Shown: piece after piece, positions 25,249-35,942 of the stretch
Layout of the letters: every line of letters starts with the position of its first letter
How positions within the stretch are numbered: position 1 is the first letter of the stretch
Assembly (NCBI GenBank): GCA_951799425.1
Contig: OX637397.1
Location: forward strand, 18,552,064-18,616,063
Origin: Ilex aquifolium
Lineage: Eukaryota; Streptophyta; Magnoliopsida; Aquifoliales; Aquifoliaceae
DNA length: 64,000 nucleotides
Direction: 5' to 3'
The notes under the pieces: model-generated
Databases searched by the model: none
What the model was told of the DNA's origin: nothing
The model's input: the letters and a program-made list of their open reading frames with translations, nothing else
Program-made: the position numbers and the translations under genes

Positions 25249-26395
25249 TTAAGCATCAGGTTGTAGTTGGGGCAAGCGGTGGTAGTGGTGGTGGTGAAAG
25301 ATGGCGATGGTTATGATGGGTGACGACGGTCGATTGTGATGATGGCAGTCGTGGGTGGCAATGGTGATGGTGGTGGTAGGGCGGTGGGGGTGGTGGTAGT
25401 AGGGATAATTGTGGGACAGTGGCGATAGTGGTAAGGTGGCAGTAGCGGTGGTAGTGGGGGGGGTAGGGGGATGGTGGTGGTGGGGCGGTAGGGGTGGTGG
25501 TAGGGCAGTGGGTGTGGTGGTGATGGTGGGGTGACGACAGTGGTGGTGGTTGTCGTGGCAAAGGTGGTGGTAAGGTAGCGGCGTCGGCGATGGTAGTGAT
25601 GATGGGGCGGTGGGTGGTGGTGGTGGTGGTGGTAGTGGTGATGGTGATGGGGCGATGGGGATGGTGATGGTGGTGGGGTGACGACAGTGGTGGTGGTTGT
25701 TGTGGCAGAGGTTGTGGTAAGGTAGTGGCGGCGGCGATGGTAGTGATGATGGTGGTGATGGGGCGGTAGGGGGTGGTGGTGGTGGTGGTGGGATGACGGT
25801 GGTGATGGTAGTTGTGATGGTGGTGGGACGATGGGGGTGATGGTGGTGGTGGGCTGGTTTCAAATACTACTTTTTTTTAAAGTATTTATGAGAAATTATA
25901 AGTATTAAAAACACTTTTAAAAAGTCACCTCAAATACACCATTAATGACCTATTTTTCCTATTAAATTTAGAGTGTTAATATTAGCCGTCGAATTAACTT
26001 TAAAGTAAAATTGAAAGAGAACTCAACCACGAATAACAAAAGTCATATTGTTTATCTTTTGAAATTTGAATTGTATTGTATTTTATTATATAGAATAAAA
26101 TATTATATATACATTAATTTCATATCAATTATATGTTATGTATACATTAATTTCATATATAGATATAATGGTAAAATATGTATTTATATTTTTTTTAAAA
26201 ATTAAATAAATAAAAATATAAAACATAAAAATATAAAAAATATTTTTTTCATCTTACAAAACACAAAAAAAAAAAAAAAAATCTTTGCTACTTTCCAACC
26301 CTCTTACCAAACACAAATGATGATAGAAAGTGTATCACTCTCAGTTTTCATCCTTCCATTTTTTCATCCACTCTACTAAATGGACCATTAGAGTT
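24888..26395. repeat. Possible large inverted-repeat element containing the GGT tract
   Basis: Left text 'ggtacgaagaaaaaatgaaaggatg' region (about 24890-25010) reads as the reverse complement of 'catccttccattttttcatcc' text at about 26340-26390. Both contain 'ctttccaac...caccaa/taccaaac' words. This is a TIR-like arrangement around 1.4 kb of low-complexity DNA. Ends and target duplication are not resolved. Confidence 0.3.
25249..25863. repeat. GGT/GAT-rich low-complexity tract
   Basis: About 600 bp of imperfect 'ggtggtgatgg' and 'gatggtggtggt' triplets with larger duplicated blocks, for example 'gacgacagtggtggtggttg' near 25531 and 25680. The purine/G-rich strand stays open on the complement and yields spurious His/Pro/Thr-rich frames. 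There is no sign of a real protein. Confidence 0.85.
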
Positions 26396-27063
26396 TTAAT
26401 TGAGTGTAAATTTGGTCATTACATCAAATTTTTATTGATTTATTATGATAGAATGACCTTCTTAGTGACCAATGCATTACTTGGGTAAAGAGTTATATTT
26501 GTTTGGTAAACTTTTTTTTTACATATAAGATAGAAAATATAAGTTTATTCATCTCTTTTTTAGAATAAAAAAAAATATAGCATGAAAAATTGAGAGATGT
26601 TGTGAGACACAGAGATAAATAATTTGTTTGAGATATATACTTTTCTAAACAAATATACCCTTATGGGCAAGTCTTATGATGTTTTTCTGTCGGAATATGA
26701 AATGACTAAATTGAAACTCGGTTAAAACTCTAAAAATGAAATTGTTTCAAATTAAATTTAAGGAATACATAGAAATTATGTGCATACTGAAATAGCATAA
26801 ATTATTAATTACTCAAAAAAATATCACTAGACATTTGTGAGAAAAATAACGGAAATAGGCGTTGATCTCTTAAGGATAGAACAGTAATTAAAAAAATATA
26901 AATTTTATTCTGGATCAGTTGACGCATATTTTGCCCATAAATGTCCTTAAAGCATTAAAAGGTTTATGCTTATGAGCCTAAAAAATGGATAAAATATATT
27001 AGCCTCTAATTTTCACTAAATAATTAAGGGCATTCAAGTAATTTGCTACTTAAATACTAGTAT
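25864..27063. other. AT-rich intergenic DNA
   Basis: No gene recognised on either strand; many A and T runs. Confidence 0.4.
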
Positions 27064-27630
27064 AATTTTTTTGGGTTAATTACATTGGAGATCCCAAAAG
27101 TATGAGATTTGTCTCATTTTGGTCCCCAATATTTCAATTGCATTATTTTGGTTCATGAAGTATTGAATATGTTTCTATGTGGTCTCTTAAGCAGACAACA
27201 TCTAAATTGCTAACGGTTTTTGATCATAAACTTGTCATGCAATACCTAACTATGGACAATAAATAATTTGGGTAGTTCTTGACCTAAATTTGGGTCATTG
27301 TTGACCAAAATGTGTAATACGGGTAACTTTTAACCAAAATTTAGATATCTCATGATCAAAACTGTATAATTTGGGTACCTCTTTAACCAAAATTTGCATA
27401 TAAATTTGATCAAGAGTTATCCAAATTATTTTTTTACTCATATTTAGGTATTACATGATAAGTTTATAATAAAAAAATCGTTAACAATGTGGACGATATC
27501 TGCTTGATGGACTACATATAAACATATTCAATATTTTAGGGATCAAAATGATGCAATTGAAATATTGAAGACCAAAATGAGACAAACCTCATATTTTGGG
27601 GACCTCTAGTGCAATTAACCCAATTTTTTT
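27064..27630. mobile_element. Long-TIR MITE (Mutator-like) with a 9-bp target duplication
   Basis: The element is 27073-27621 (549 bp). Its arms, about 110-150 bp, are inverted copies: left begins 'gggttaattacattggagat', and the right arm reverse-complemented begins 'gggttaattgcactagaggt'. Both continue through '...gtttgtctcattttggtc'. The flanks are identical 9-mers AATTTTTTT (27064-27072 and 27622-27630). A 9-bp duplication with long TIRs fits a non-autonomous Mutator-like element, though the AT-rich duplication is only moderately informative. It lies about 680 bp upstream of the RBL13-like start codon, so it is likely part of that promoter region. Confidence 0.75.
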
Positions 27631-28302
27631 TTTTTCCAGTGTTCCGGGCATCGCATAAATCGAACATATAAGCACACATTTCCATTTTTGGTACAAAGGA
27701 AAGTCGAAGAACTCGCACTCTCGAAGAACTCGAACCGATTTGCAGCCAAAGGTGCGAAGATTCCCTATTTCTAAACCCTAATTCTTCCAATTCTTTGACC
27801 CCTCAAAAGCCCTAACTTGGTAAAGCTAAAATTCTTTGCTTTTTCATTCAAATTTCTTAGTATTTGATACTAATTGGACTTAATCTTTGAGTATACAATC
27901 TGACTGGTCTTTACTTCCTATAAGCCTTCAGTAATTGTTGAAATTCATAGGAATTGGAAGTTGTTTGATTGATTTATGAAGAACCCAAGTTCTCCATTTG
28001 TTGGTCTGGGATGTGTGAGTTTTATGATTTGTGGGGGCTTTTGATCAGTAGTTGATGTTAGTACATCTGAATCTATTGGTATTGGCGAATTCTTGAAACG
28101 GGTTTTGTTGTGTTGGTCGTTTAGGGCTTTACGGTTGTCAGAATAAACTGTAGGGTTTCAATTCTTGATAACAGTGTCCTCTTGGGGTGAAGGTCTTAAT
28201 TTTTGTGGAAATTTGTGTATTGAGTTCAAAAGGTACTGGTTGCAGCATTCTAGTGAGAGTTTGTGTTGGCGCGCGGGCCCTTGTGTACAAAGGGTTTTCT
28301 AC

Positions 28303-28983
28303 ATGGGGAAACCACTGTTTTATGAGATTTTGGAAAAGCCGGCTACAAGTTGTATTATAGGACTATGTACTGCAATTTGGTTTTATATACAGAAGAAAAA
28401 CATTGGATATTCACATGTGGGTTTGAGTTATGAACATGCCCTTGAAGGTCATTATTGGAGGGTAATAACATCTGCATTTTCCCATATAAGTGTTCTTCAT
28501 CTAGTTTTTAATATGAGTGCACTTTGGAGCCTTGGAGTTGGCGAACAGTTAGAGCACATTGGTCTTGGGGTGGAGTTTTATCTCCATTACACCCTTGTGT
28601 TGGTTGTTTTATCAGGTTTGCTTGTTTTGGGTGCATATCATGTTTTGATACAAAAATTCAAGTTTGAATATTTCAGAAGAGTAACTGCTGTTGGATATTC
28701 TTGTGTGGTTTTTGGGTGGATGACGATTCTATCGACGAAGCAACCTTCTTCTAAGTTGGAACTTTTTGGGTTTCTTTCGCTTCCCATTAGTTTTGCACCA
28801 TTTGAGTCCCTTGTATTTACATCAATAATTGTTCCGCAAGCAAGTTTTCTTGGTCATTTATCAGGAATCATTGTTGGGTACTCTATTGCATGGGGTTTGA
28901 TCCATGGGATGAACAATTACTGGCCTTATAAGCTGTATATAAGCTGCTTGCATTCTAATCAAAACCAAAAACAAATCCGATGA
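28303..28983 (+). CDS. RBL13: Rhomboid-like protein, RBL13-like, with divergent C-terminus
   Basis: The start [17 protein letters not shown] is the conserved start of plant RBL13 proteins; 46 open codons upstream are leader. The product is 226 residues with several membrane segments. Visible rhomboid features are HLVFN (His66...Asn70), a GYS serine site ([12 protein letters not shown], Ser133) and the catalytic-type histidine in FLGHLSG (His185). Rhomboids are intramembrane serine proteases of the secretory or organelle membranes; activity and substrate of this branch are not established. After GMNNYW (residue 207) the sequence leaves the family pattern and ends about 40 residues early, in a tail rich in polar residues ([10 protein letters not shown]). 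No good GT donor follows residue 207, so the last exon was lost, replaced, or joined by a splice I cannot see. The leader has a likely intron (donor 'ttg|gtaaag' near 27821). Confidence 0.88.
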   Translation: MGKPLFYEILEKPATSCIIGLCTAIWFYIQKKNIGYSHVGLSYEHALEGHYWRVITSAFSHISVLHLVFNMSALWSLGVGEQLEHIGLGVEFYLHYTLVLVVLSGLLVLGAYHVLIQKFKFEYFRRVTAVGYSCVVFGWMTILSTKQPSSKLELFGFLSLPISFAPFESLVFTSIIVPQASFLGHLSGIIVGYSIAWGLIHGMNNYWPYKLYISCLHSNQNQKQIR

Positions 28984-29528
28984 TAATTTTTCTTTTATAA
29001 CCTTTTTTGGCCTCTTGCAGCATTGACTAGTCCTCAGATTACAAACCACCCCACAAGACTTGTGAATCGGGAAGCCCAGTTCAAAGTCTCTCCGACTCGG
29101 CCTAATTTCATTATCGATTACAAGTGTGGTTGTGCCCCTATTCACCAGACTCTGTGTGTGTGTGTGTGTGTGTGACAAAACCCAGAATAACCATGAAAAA
29201 AGGGCAGAACCAGAGTATGAATTTACAGCAAAATCAGGATCAGAACATTGAAAGCTATACACATACGCATACAAAACAGCTAAATAATTGAAAAATATCA
29301 GAATAGCAAAATTGTGTAGAAAACCCTTACCTTCGTCTCTCTCTCTCTCTCTCTGAAAATCCCAATTCTGTGGTGTTGCAAGGTTAGGATTTCAATTGTA
29401 TGTGTCTTTTGTGCATAAAGATGAGGGTGAGGGTTATTGCGGAATCTACCTTCTAAAGGAAAACAAAGGGAGAGGTTTCTTGTAAAAGCTGTTTCCTTCA
29501 ATAAGAAACGTCTTTGCTGATTGGATAA

Positions 29529-29579
<51 letters not shown>

Positions 29580-29688
29580 TATTCGATGAAGAGACCAACC
29601 GGCCAAGGCAGGGACACGCAATTAAAGGCATGCTACAGTGCATCCAAGCCCAAGAATTTTTAGCTGGTGCTATTTGCTTTTAAGATAA
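28984..29688. other. Downstream DNA of the RBL13-like gene, with microsatellites
   Basis: It contains a good splice-acceptor-like 'cctcttgcag' at about 29022, followed by about 120 open bases on the plus strand that I do not recognise. A (GT)n run lies at 29154-29174, and CT runs lie at about 29338-29354 and 29536-29577. The acceptor might serve a last exon of the RBL13-like gene, but the only GT donor upstream leads to an early stop. Confidence 0.4.
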
Positions 29689-29717
29689 CTAGTTGGTGCA
29701 CACGTGCGTTGCACGTG
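29689..29717 (-). other. Helitron 3' terminus: hairpin plus CTAG
   Basis: On the minus strand a 7-bp perfect stem (CACGTGC/GCACGTG, 3-nt loop) lies 8 nt before CTAG, and the next base is T. The 'cgtgcgttgcacg' core is a hairpin form seen at many plant Helitron 3' ends. Confidence 0.65.
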
Positions 29718-30516
29718 GACCATTTTGAGATTGCACTTTAGAATTGCACTTTTTCATGATGATGGAGTGGTCGTTCCTGATTGCCTTTAGCTGAAGCCCT
29801 TCCGTTGAAACAACCCACAACCTCTTCAGGTTTTGCCTTTGGCATGTCCATCAAGGTTGAGTTTTACCCTTCAGAGATAGAGAACCTAACTTGTGTAGAG
29901 ATTGACCTGCCTAATGACCATGTGGTTTAAGCAAGGGCACATTGACTTACGTCAAATGTTGTTTTGTAGGGATTTTCTTTTTCTTTTTTTGGAGAGAGAA
30001 AGGGGTGTAGATGCATATCATACAACAATTTATTTCTTTTGTAGTACACACTCAAGAAAATTGGGCCAGCCTACAACTCTACTCAGAATTTCATAAGTCA
30101 TAATTTCATGGCCTCTTTCACAACAAGCAATTGGATGAAAAAACACAAATGATGGAGATGGGAAATGCAACCCTTCAGAATTACCCTACAGCATGTTGTC
30201 AAGTTGTTCTTGAAGATCCTGTATGGAAATCATGTAAATGCTCTGTATCTTTTCAGGTGTATACTCCGATTTCAGTAGGCACTATACCCAATTCCAAGTT
30301 GTAACTAAAAACATAAAAAAAAATTGATTGTTTGGTGTAAAACTCAAAAAATAACATACATCCTGAATGCAACATGAATGAAAATGAAAGCATATTCAAA
30401 AATCAAATTTACACCTCACGCAACAACATGCCCCTCAGAAAAAAGAACAGAACATATCCTTAGAAGGTCTGATGGAATAGGAATTGTTAAAATAAAGCTC
30501 TGGTTTGCTTACTAAC
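29718..30516. other. Helitron interior without recognisable gene
   Basis: No coding sequence that I recognise. It corresponds to the part where later exons of the VIT/VWA fragment would be expected, but no further exon was found. Confidence 0.4.
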
Positions 30517-31393
30517 CTTCCTGCCGTGGTTGATCACTGGGAATAGATAAAGACAAAACATTTCCCTTTGGTCAAAATCATCCAGAGATGGAGACTGCAA
30601 CAGCAGGCCACCAAATATATCACCTGAAGAAACCTGAAAACAAAGTGGCCAACCAAGAAAATAACAATTGGATGTATACCGAATGAGTTACTAACTAAAG
30701 AAGGTCCCTACACCTCTACTGTGTTAGTTTGTGATGAACTACAGACCACATACCTACTTCAAACCACTGTGAAGGTTTAGTAAGTCACATACAGTCGAAA
30801 AAAAATAGATGGCAGTCTTACAGTATACAGAAAACTAAAGTCATTAGTGGACCATGTCTGAACTTCTGCCTCATATAAAAAGCCTAATTTCCCTGCCTGA
30901 CGTCTTAGTTCCTGGAAAGGAATAAAAACCGTCATTCTATTTATATCCTTGGCCTAAATGAAACATTCAATGATGGCATACCTTTAAAGGATGGCTAGTA
31001 GTTTTGCATAAAACCTCTGTCCCAGAGCCTGAATTCACATTTAACGATATCTTTGCTTTTCTAAACATTTTCTTTCCAACAGGTATGACATGTGCAGGAA
31101 AGCTAAATGGAACACTGAGGCATAATTGACCATCTTGATATGACAATTTCTGGGACCAACTGATTTTAATAGAAAGACTGGTTCCCCCATCAACCTTGAA
31201 CAAAATCATAAGCACATGTTGTTTCAGTTTAAGGAAGCAAACGTGAGAAAAGAGGCATAAGCCATCATGCAATATGAATTGGTAGCAACCTGGGGAATCT
31301 TTAATGTGTATATCTGGCCTTTTAACAAGACCCCGTCCTTAGGGTCGTCTATGTCCTCCGCATCCCCCATTGTAATTAGCTGACCCATCATTG
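30517..31393 (-). pseudogene. Fragment of a plant inter-alpha-trypsin-inhibitor heavy-chain-like (VIT/VWA) protein gene, four exons
   Basis: Minus-strand exons at 31393-31290, 31194-30982, 30911-30822 and 30633-30517 all have GT-AG borders and keep one open frame. Family words are GQIYTLKIPQ|VDGGTSLSIKI, SWSQKLSYQDGQLCLSVPFSF, SLNVNSGSGTEVLCKTTSHP, FLYEAEVQTWS and GDIFGGLLLQSPSLDDFDQR. This is the region just ahead of the VWA domain in the At1g19110-type proteins. The first exons are missing, and the VWA domain (MIDAS site) that should follow is absent. No in-frame damage is visible in the retained exons. It looks like a captured internal gene piece rather than a decaying full gene. It lies head to tail behind the SYP71 fragment (about 590 bp apart), so one transcript could span both. 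Confidence 0.85.
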
Positions 31394-31804
31394 CTGCAGA
31401 GTTGATAGCATTGATTGGTCCAACTAATATCAACAACCTTCTTATGTAGGACTTCCAAAGCTGTCATATAAATTTAGGTAATGCAATTTAGAAGTTCAAA
31501 CATTGACGATTGAATACTAATATAGCTACAAGGAACATAAAGTGAAGTATGTACTGCCAGTGTGAATGACGCCAAGTGATAGAAAAACAAAATGCAGTTG
31601 AACAGGACTACATAAATATTTGAAAATAACTGGTACAAAAAAAAAAAAGCAATAAGATTGCAGAACTGTTATCAAGGCTGCTAATCATGTATAGAAATAC
31701 AGATGAGTTCAAAATCAAGTAAATACTCCATAACAAGAGAACTACGAAGAAACATTGAGCAAAGAATGAAGTACCCTTCACTTTCAGCATCCCAAAGAGA
31801 TACC

Positions 31805-31860
31805 TGAGGAGCATGAAGAATAGCTTCCGCTAGTTTTCTATTTGCTAATAGACCTAAATC
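31805..31860 (-). other. Possible orphan exon
   Basis: A 50-nt stretch lies between 'cagatttag' and 'cag|gtatct' on the minus strand and reads LLANRKLAEAILHAPQ in one frame. It has proper acceptor and donor words but no family I recognise. It sits between the SYP71 and VIT/VWA fragments and could be a further captured piece. Confidence 0.3.
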
Positions 31861-31985
31861 TGTATGGTATTTTTTTTTAACAGACTGTGTCATGTAAGGT
31901 TAACAGATAGTGTCAGAGAGTGAATGATATAATATATGTTCTGTTATAATAAACCTTCTTCTAGACATAAAGAGAGATATCGAAC

Positions 31986-33024
31986 TTACTTGTATAAATA
32001 GGCTGCAATGCCCAGTATTATACACAACAAGATAATATCGATGCAGAAATTTTGACTCGATCTCAACTGAAACAACACCAGACCAGAACTCCATTATTCC
32101 CAGTATACAAATATGCTCGAGTAAAGCTAAATAGAAATGGAAATCTGAGTTGAATCCATCGCAGTTCAATCACCTGGTTAACAGTGTCCTTAAGTCTAAC
32201 ATTGGTATTCTTTAGGTCAGATGTTGCCCTGTCCACCTGTAAGACATGAAGCTGGACATGCTGTGAATAATTTCACAAATCTTGCTGTAGCAAAAATTAA
32301 AATTACGAGGACAAGTTAAATTTTCTGACCTTAGTGTCAATCTCATCCATCAAAGGAACTTGCCTATCCAATTCCTGCAAGCATTGCATAACATCATGAA
32401 TTAGCATCCATTTATACTGCCAAGCAACAGATAGCAAAGCATAACGCAGCAAACCTCGTTCATATCATGGGCCATGTTTTTCAATGTATCCAAACCATCT
32501 GCTATGACATCCAAACCTTGGTCCTGGATAGCATCAAAGATAATCATAGAGCAAATGCAGAAACCACAGCAAAGAATGCAATATAAATAACTACAAAGAC
32601 ATGCATGCTTGCTCCAAATCAGAAGCAAGCCAAATAAACAATACACATTTACAAACAAACACATGCCTGTTTCATTTTCTGCATCTCATACTCTTGCCTA
32701 AATTGACTTGACTCTTCGGTTTGCTGGAAATATTGACCATCAAACCGTCCATCTATGATACAAGGGAGACCCATAGTGAACAACAAAATAGGTGAAGCCT
32801 ACCAGAAATAAACGATCGCAAAGAAAGTAAAAATTTCTATCAATGAACCAAGTGAGTCAATCACCTGAATCGAACTTGATTTCCGTATGAGAAGCTGAAG
32901 CTGTCCAGCCTCCAGTTTGTTTAGGTGCACCCGCAGTCCCATCTGGTATGGCTTGAATCCTATCAGGTAGTGCAAGAACCAAATCATTGCTGGAAGCAAA
33001 TTCTTCTGTCGAAAGCCCTTTGAC
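31986..33024 (-). pseudogene. SYP71: C-terminal two thirds of a SYP71-type Qc-SNARE gene, six exons
   Basis: Minus-strand exons are 33024-32865, 32752-32667, 32523-32455, 32374-32330, 32236-32174 and 32066-31986 (stop). They form one open frame of 167 residues. Visible parts are NDLVLALPDRIQAIPDG, then TGGWTASASHTEIKFDSDGR, the SNARE helix (DQGLDVIADGLDTLKNMAHD ... ELDRQVPLMDEIDTKVDRAT, with the Qc zero-layer Gln in the RQV word) and a C-terminal membrane anchor (ILLCIILGIAAYLY). The second intron uses a GC donor (AAACAG|gcatgt). The first two exons of the family (about 100 residues with the start codon) are absent as far as I can see. The piece begins in an intron, as captured fragments often do. 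The family acts in ER/plasma-membrane fusion and cell-plate formation. Exons look undamaged, so capture is recent or the piece is still under selection. Confidence 0.88.
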
Positions 33025-33529
33025 CTGCAACAGTCAGTCCAAAGTATTTAGGAACACTATGCAGCAAACCAAAAATTAGGAAGAAAACCACAAAAATTAT
33101 AAACAATTGCAAAAATAGCCTGATTAGAAACAGATGCAAATAACAAAATATCCAATGCAGTGAAAAATGCTACACGTATAATTATGAGTTATAATTTTAA
33201 TTTTTTTTCAAAAGTCACGAAACGAATTTGGAAAGATTAAGCGAATATATAGAGGAACAAAGTGTGTAATTCATCTGATTTCTTACGATTAGTCATATTT
33301 ATTAAGAAAAATGAACATTTTAAGTTCAGGATTTCATTCACGTCGTTTAGCCAACTTAGAAAAATGATATTGAGGTGGGTTGTTGCTGATGCTGCATGAG
33401 ATTATCACACGACATTGCAGACTGTATATTATGTGGAGCATATTTGATAGATTTGTCTCTATCTCTCTATTCATATATGTTTATTCTTTTGGGAACTGTT
33501 AATGTTAATGTTTTTTTTTTTTCAATGAG
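33025..33529. other. AT-rich DNA upstream of the SYP71 fragment
   Basis: I searched it for the missing first exons of SYP71 and found no match. Confidence 0.45.
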
Positions 33530-33850
33530 AATATTATTTGAAAGGTATGCTAATATTTGAGGTGGAAACAGATTCTTATGAAGTCTACACACTGTTGGAG
33601 TACCAGATGGAGGATACTAATCCCAACAATGTGTATTGCGAATTGCAAGAGATTGCTTGGAGACTCAAACAACTCTATGAGGCATATTCTTTGGGAAGGA
33701 AATCAATGTGTGGATGCACTTGCTAATTTGGGGGTTAGACAGGAGTAGATAGTACATATTCACTTCTCTGCCAAGCAGTAAAGTGGATATAGTACCCATT
33801 ACTTGACATTGTGATTAAAGACTCAAGCAACTAAAAATGCCAAAAAAAAG
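33530..33850 (+). mobile_element. LINE 3' fragment (RNase H-like C-terminus), broken
   Basis: Plus-strand text FEVETDSYEVYTLLEY opens the piece, followed in another frame by EGNQCVDALANLGVRQ. This is the end of a plant LINE-type RNase H with one frameshift between the halves. A short A-rich end occurs near 33841-33849. It is 5'-truncated. Confidence 0.65.
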
Positions 33851-35362
33851 ACCAATTTTTCTTTTTTGTATATTACATATTTCTCCAAGAAATAGTGTAA
33901 ATTAATATCCATTCGGAATTCACAACTTCTAGAAGCAAAGTAAAGAAACTTTAAGTGCATGTACACATGAACATACATCATCAATTAAGTGATGAGTGCT
34001 CAATTGCCTATGCTTATTTCTGAACTTTATCCATCATCAATTAAGTATTCATTATAATGTATTTATGTTTGCTATATGTGAGTGCACTGGGATGCTCTAA
34101 GTGAAGCTTAGAAAATATGGTTGGGGTTATGCTTGCAAAATCTATGGAAGCTTCTAAATTATGGATAAGTTATGGAAAGGGATAGAATTGGCTTGGTTTA
34201 AGAAATGATTGGCTATATCAATTTTGAGAAGCTGGTTGTTAGAATAATTGAGACAAAAATTAATGATTTTAGATGTTGAGTTAAAGGACAAAACAATCCT
34301 AAAGGCTAATGGCTGATTAGCAGACGGTGGCCGATAGTTCTGAGTGCTGCTTATAGCGTGCTTATCAAATGTGTTAGAAAATTATCAGACGGTGGCCGAT
34401 AGTTCAGTAAATTATCATATATAACCATCCTACTCTGAAAGCCAAATGTGTTAGAAGAAACTTTTAGGCCATTCCAAGTAGCTAATCAACAAAGATTAAA
34501 AAATATGCAATTGTTGTAAAGAGAAATCCAATAAATTATAAAAGATGCATTTTATATAAAAAGATTAACACAAAAGTGTGCTTAGACTGTCTACAGTCTA
34601 ATGAAGCAGTGGTGGTGGAGGGTTATGTATTTTCAGATAAATCCATGAGTTGAAACCATTTCTGAACTCACTTTTTTTAGGTACCAATTAAATGAGAGAG
34701 ACTGGAATGTGTCCAAATTGTAACTTACACATTGAAACATCTGTCTTCAGGTTTAAATTTAAATGAGGAAGCTATTAGTTGCTAGTGGTTGTAGGACACA
34801 ATTGTCATTTATAGTACTAATCGGTTATGTGTAGATGCATTGCACTTGAATTGTAAGGGTCAAGAATGAGAAATGATTGATATATTGAATCATATCCTCC
34901 CATATAAATTTCATATAACTGAATTTTGACGGACCTGTTATGTTAATCAGGAAGGTGGAAGAGGAAATTTTTTATTTTTGTTTTGAGTAAGTGAACAGGT
35001 TCAATCCTAAGGGACTCGATCACTTTTGATGCTTATTTGCTCAGTTTTCCTTAATATTAAATTACTCGTCATGCATTCAAATACCATCCACCATATATAC
35101 AAGAGTCCTTAGCTTGATTAGTATTGAATGTGCATTCACTCTTCAGCTCTTGCTTTCTCAGTTTCATGTTTCTTCTACCAATCCAAACCTTGTCACTTCT
35201 CATTGTTCATAACGTCTATATTTGGGAGTTAATTTATTAAAAGAAAAAAATATCCTCAGGCTATCCCGGGACAAGCATAGTAGTGATTTCTGTAAACTTG
35301 TTTGAATGGACTCTTTAGACGCTTTATAGCTCATATATACATACGATGATCTGCTTATGTCC
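33851..35362. other. Unassigned Helitron interior
   Basis: No gene recognised. A short direct repeat, 'cagacggtggccgatagttc', occurs at about 34321 and 34387. Confidence 0.4.
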
Positions 35363-35942
35363 CAATCAATTTTACTTATCGGACAAAAAAACACTTTATA
35401 CCAATTTTGAAGATCAAAATTACAAAAAGTAAAAAAATTCAACTAAAACTGTGCAAGTAGTCTATCATCGGTAGCATTAAGATAAAAAAAGAAAAGTGTA
35501 GCGTCTTGTAACTTTTGGTAAGAGTATGAGATAATTGTCTTTTTGTAGTTACTCCAAACTTGTATATAAAGGTAATTTGTGCCTTAGATATAAAAATAGA
35601 GAGACAAATGTGTAACTATGACACAAGATAATCAATTTTACTTATCGGACAAAAAAACACTCTATACCAATTTTGAAGATCAAAATTACATAAAGTAAAA
35701 AAAATCAACTAAAACTATGGAAGTAGTCTATCATCAGTAGCATTAAGATTAAAAAAAAAAAAACGTAGCGTCTTGTAACTTTTGGTAAGAGTATGAGATA
35801 ATTGTATTTTTGTAGTTACTCCAAACTTGTATATAAAGGTAATTTGTGCCTTAGATATAGAAATAGAGAGACAAAAGTGTAACTATGACACAAGATAAAA
35901 TTTGTCGTTATTTTAATTTGTGGCTTAGTTATAGAAATAGAG
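35363..35942 (+). repeat. About 266-bp tandem repeat, two full copies and a partial third
   Basis: Copies start at about 35363 and 35629 with 'atcaattttacttatcgga'. Each continues through 'gtagcgtcttgtaacttttg' to 'tgtaactatgacacaaga'. A shortened third copy of the end lies at about 35910-35942, directly before the LINE piece. Confidence 0.85.

Noticed and set aside
25249-25863. 204-codon minus-strand frame rich in His, Pro and Thr
   Set aside because: It is the complement of a GGT/GAT low-complexity tract. There is no domain, no start context, and overlapping frames are equally open.
29022-29160. Exon-like stretch after 'cctcttgcag' downstream of the RBL13-like gene
   Set aside because: The only available GT donor upstream leads to a stop within a few codons, and the encoded text is not recognised.
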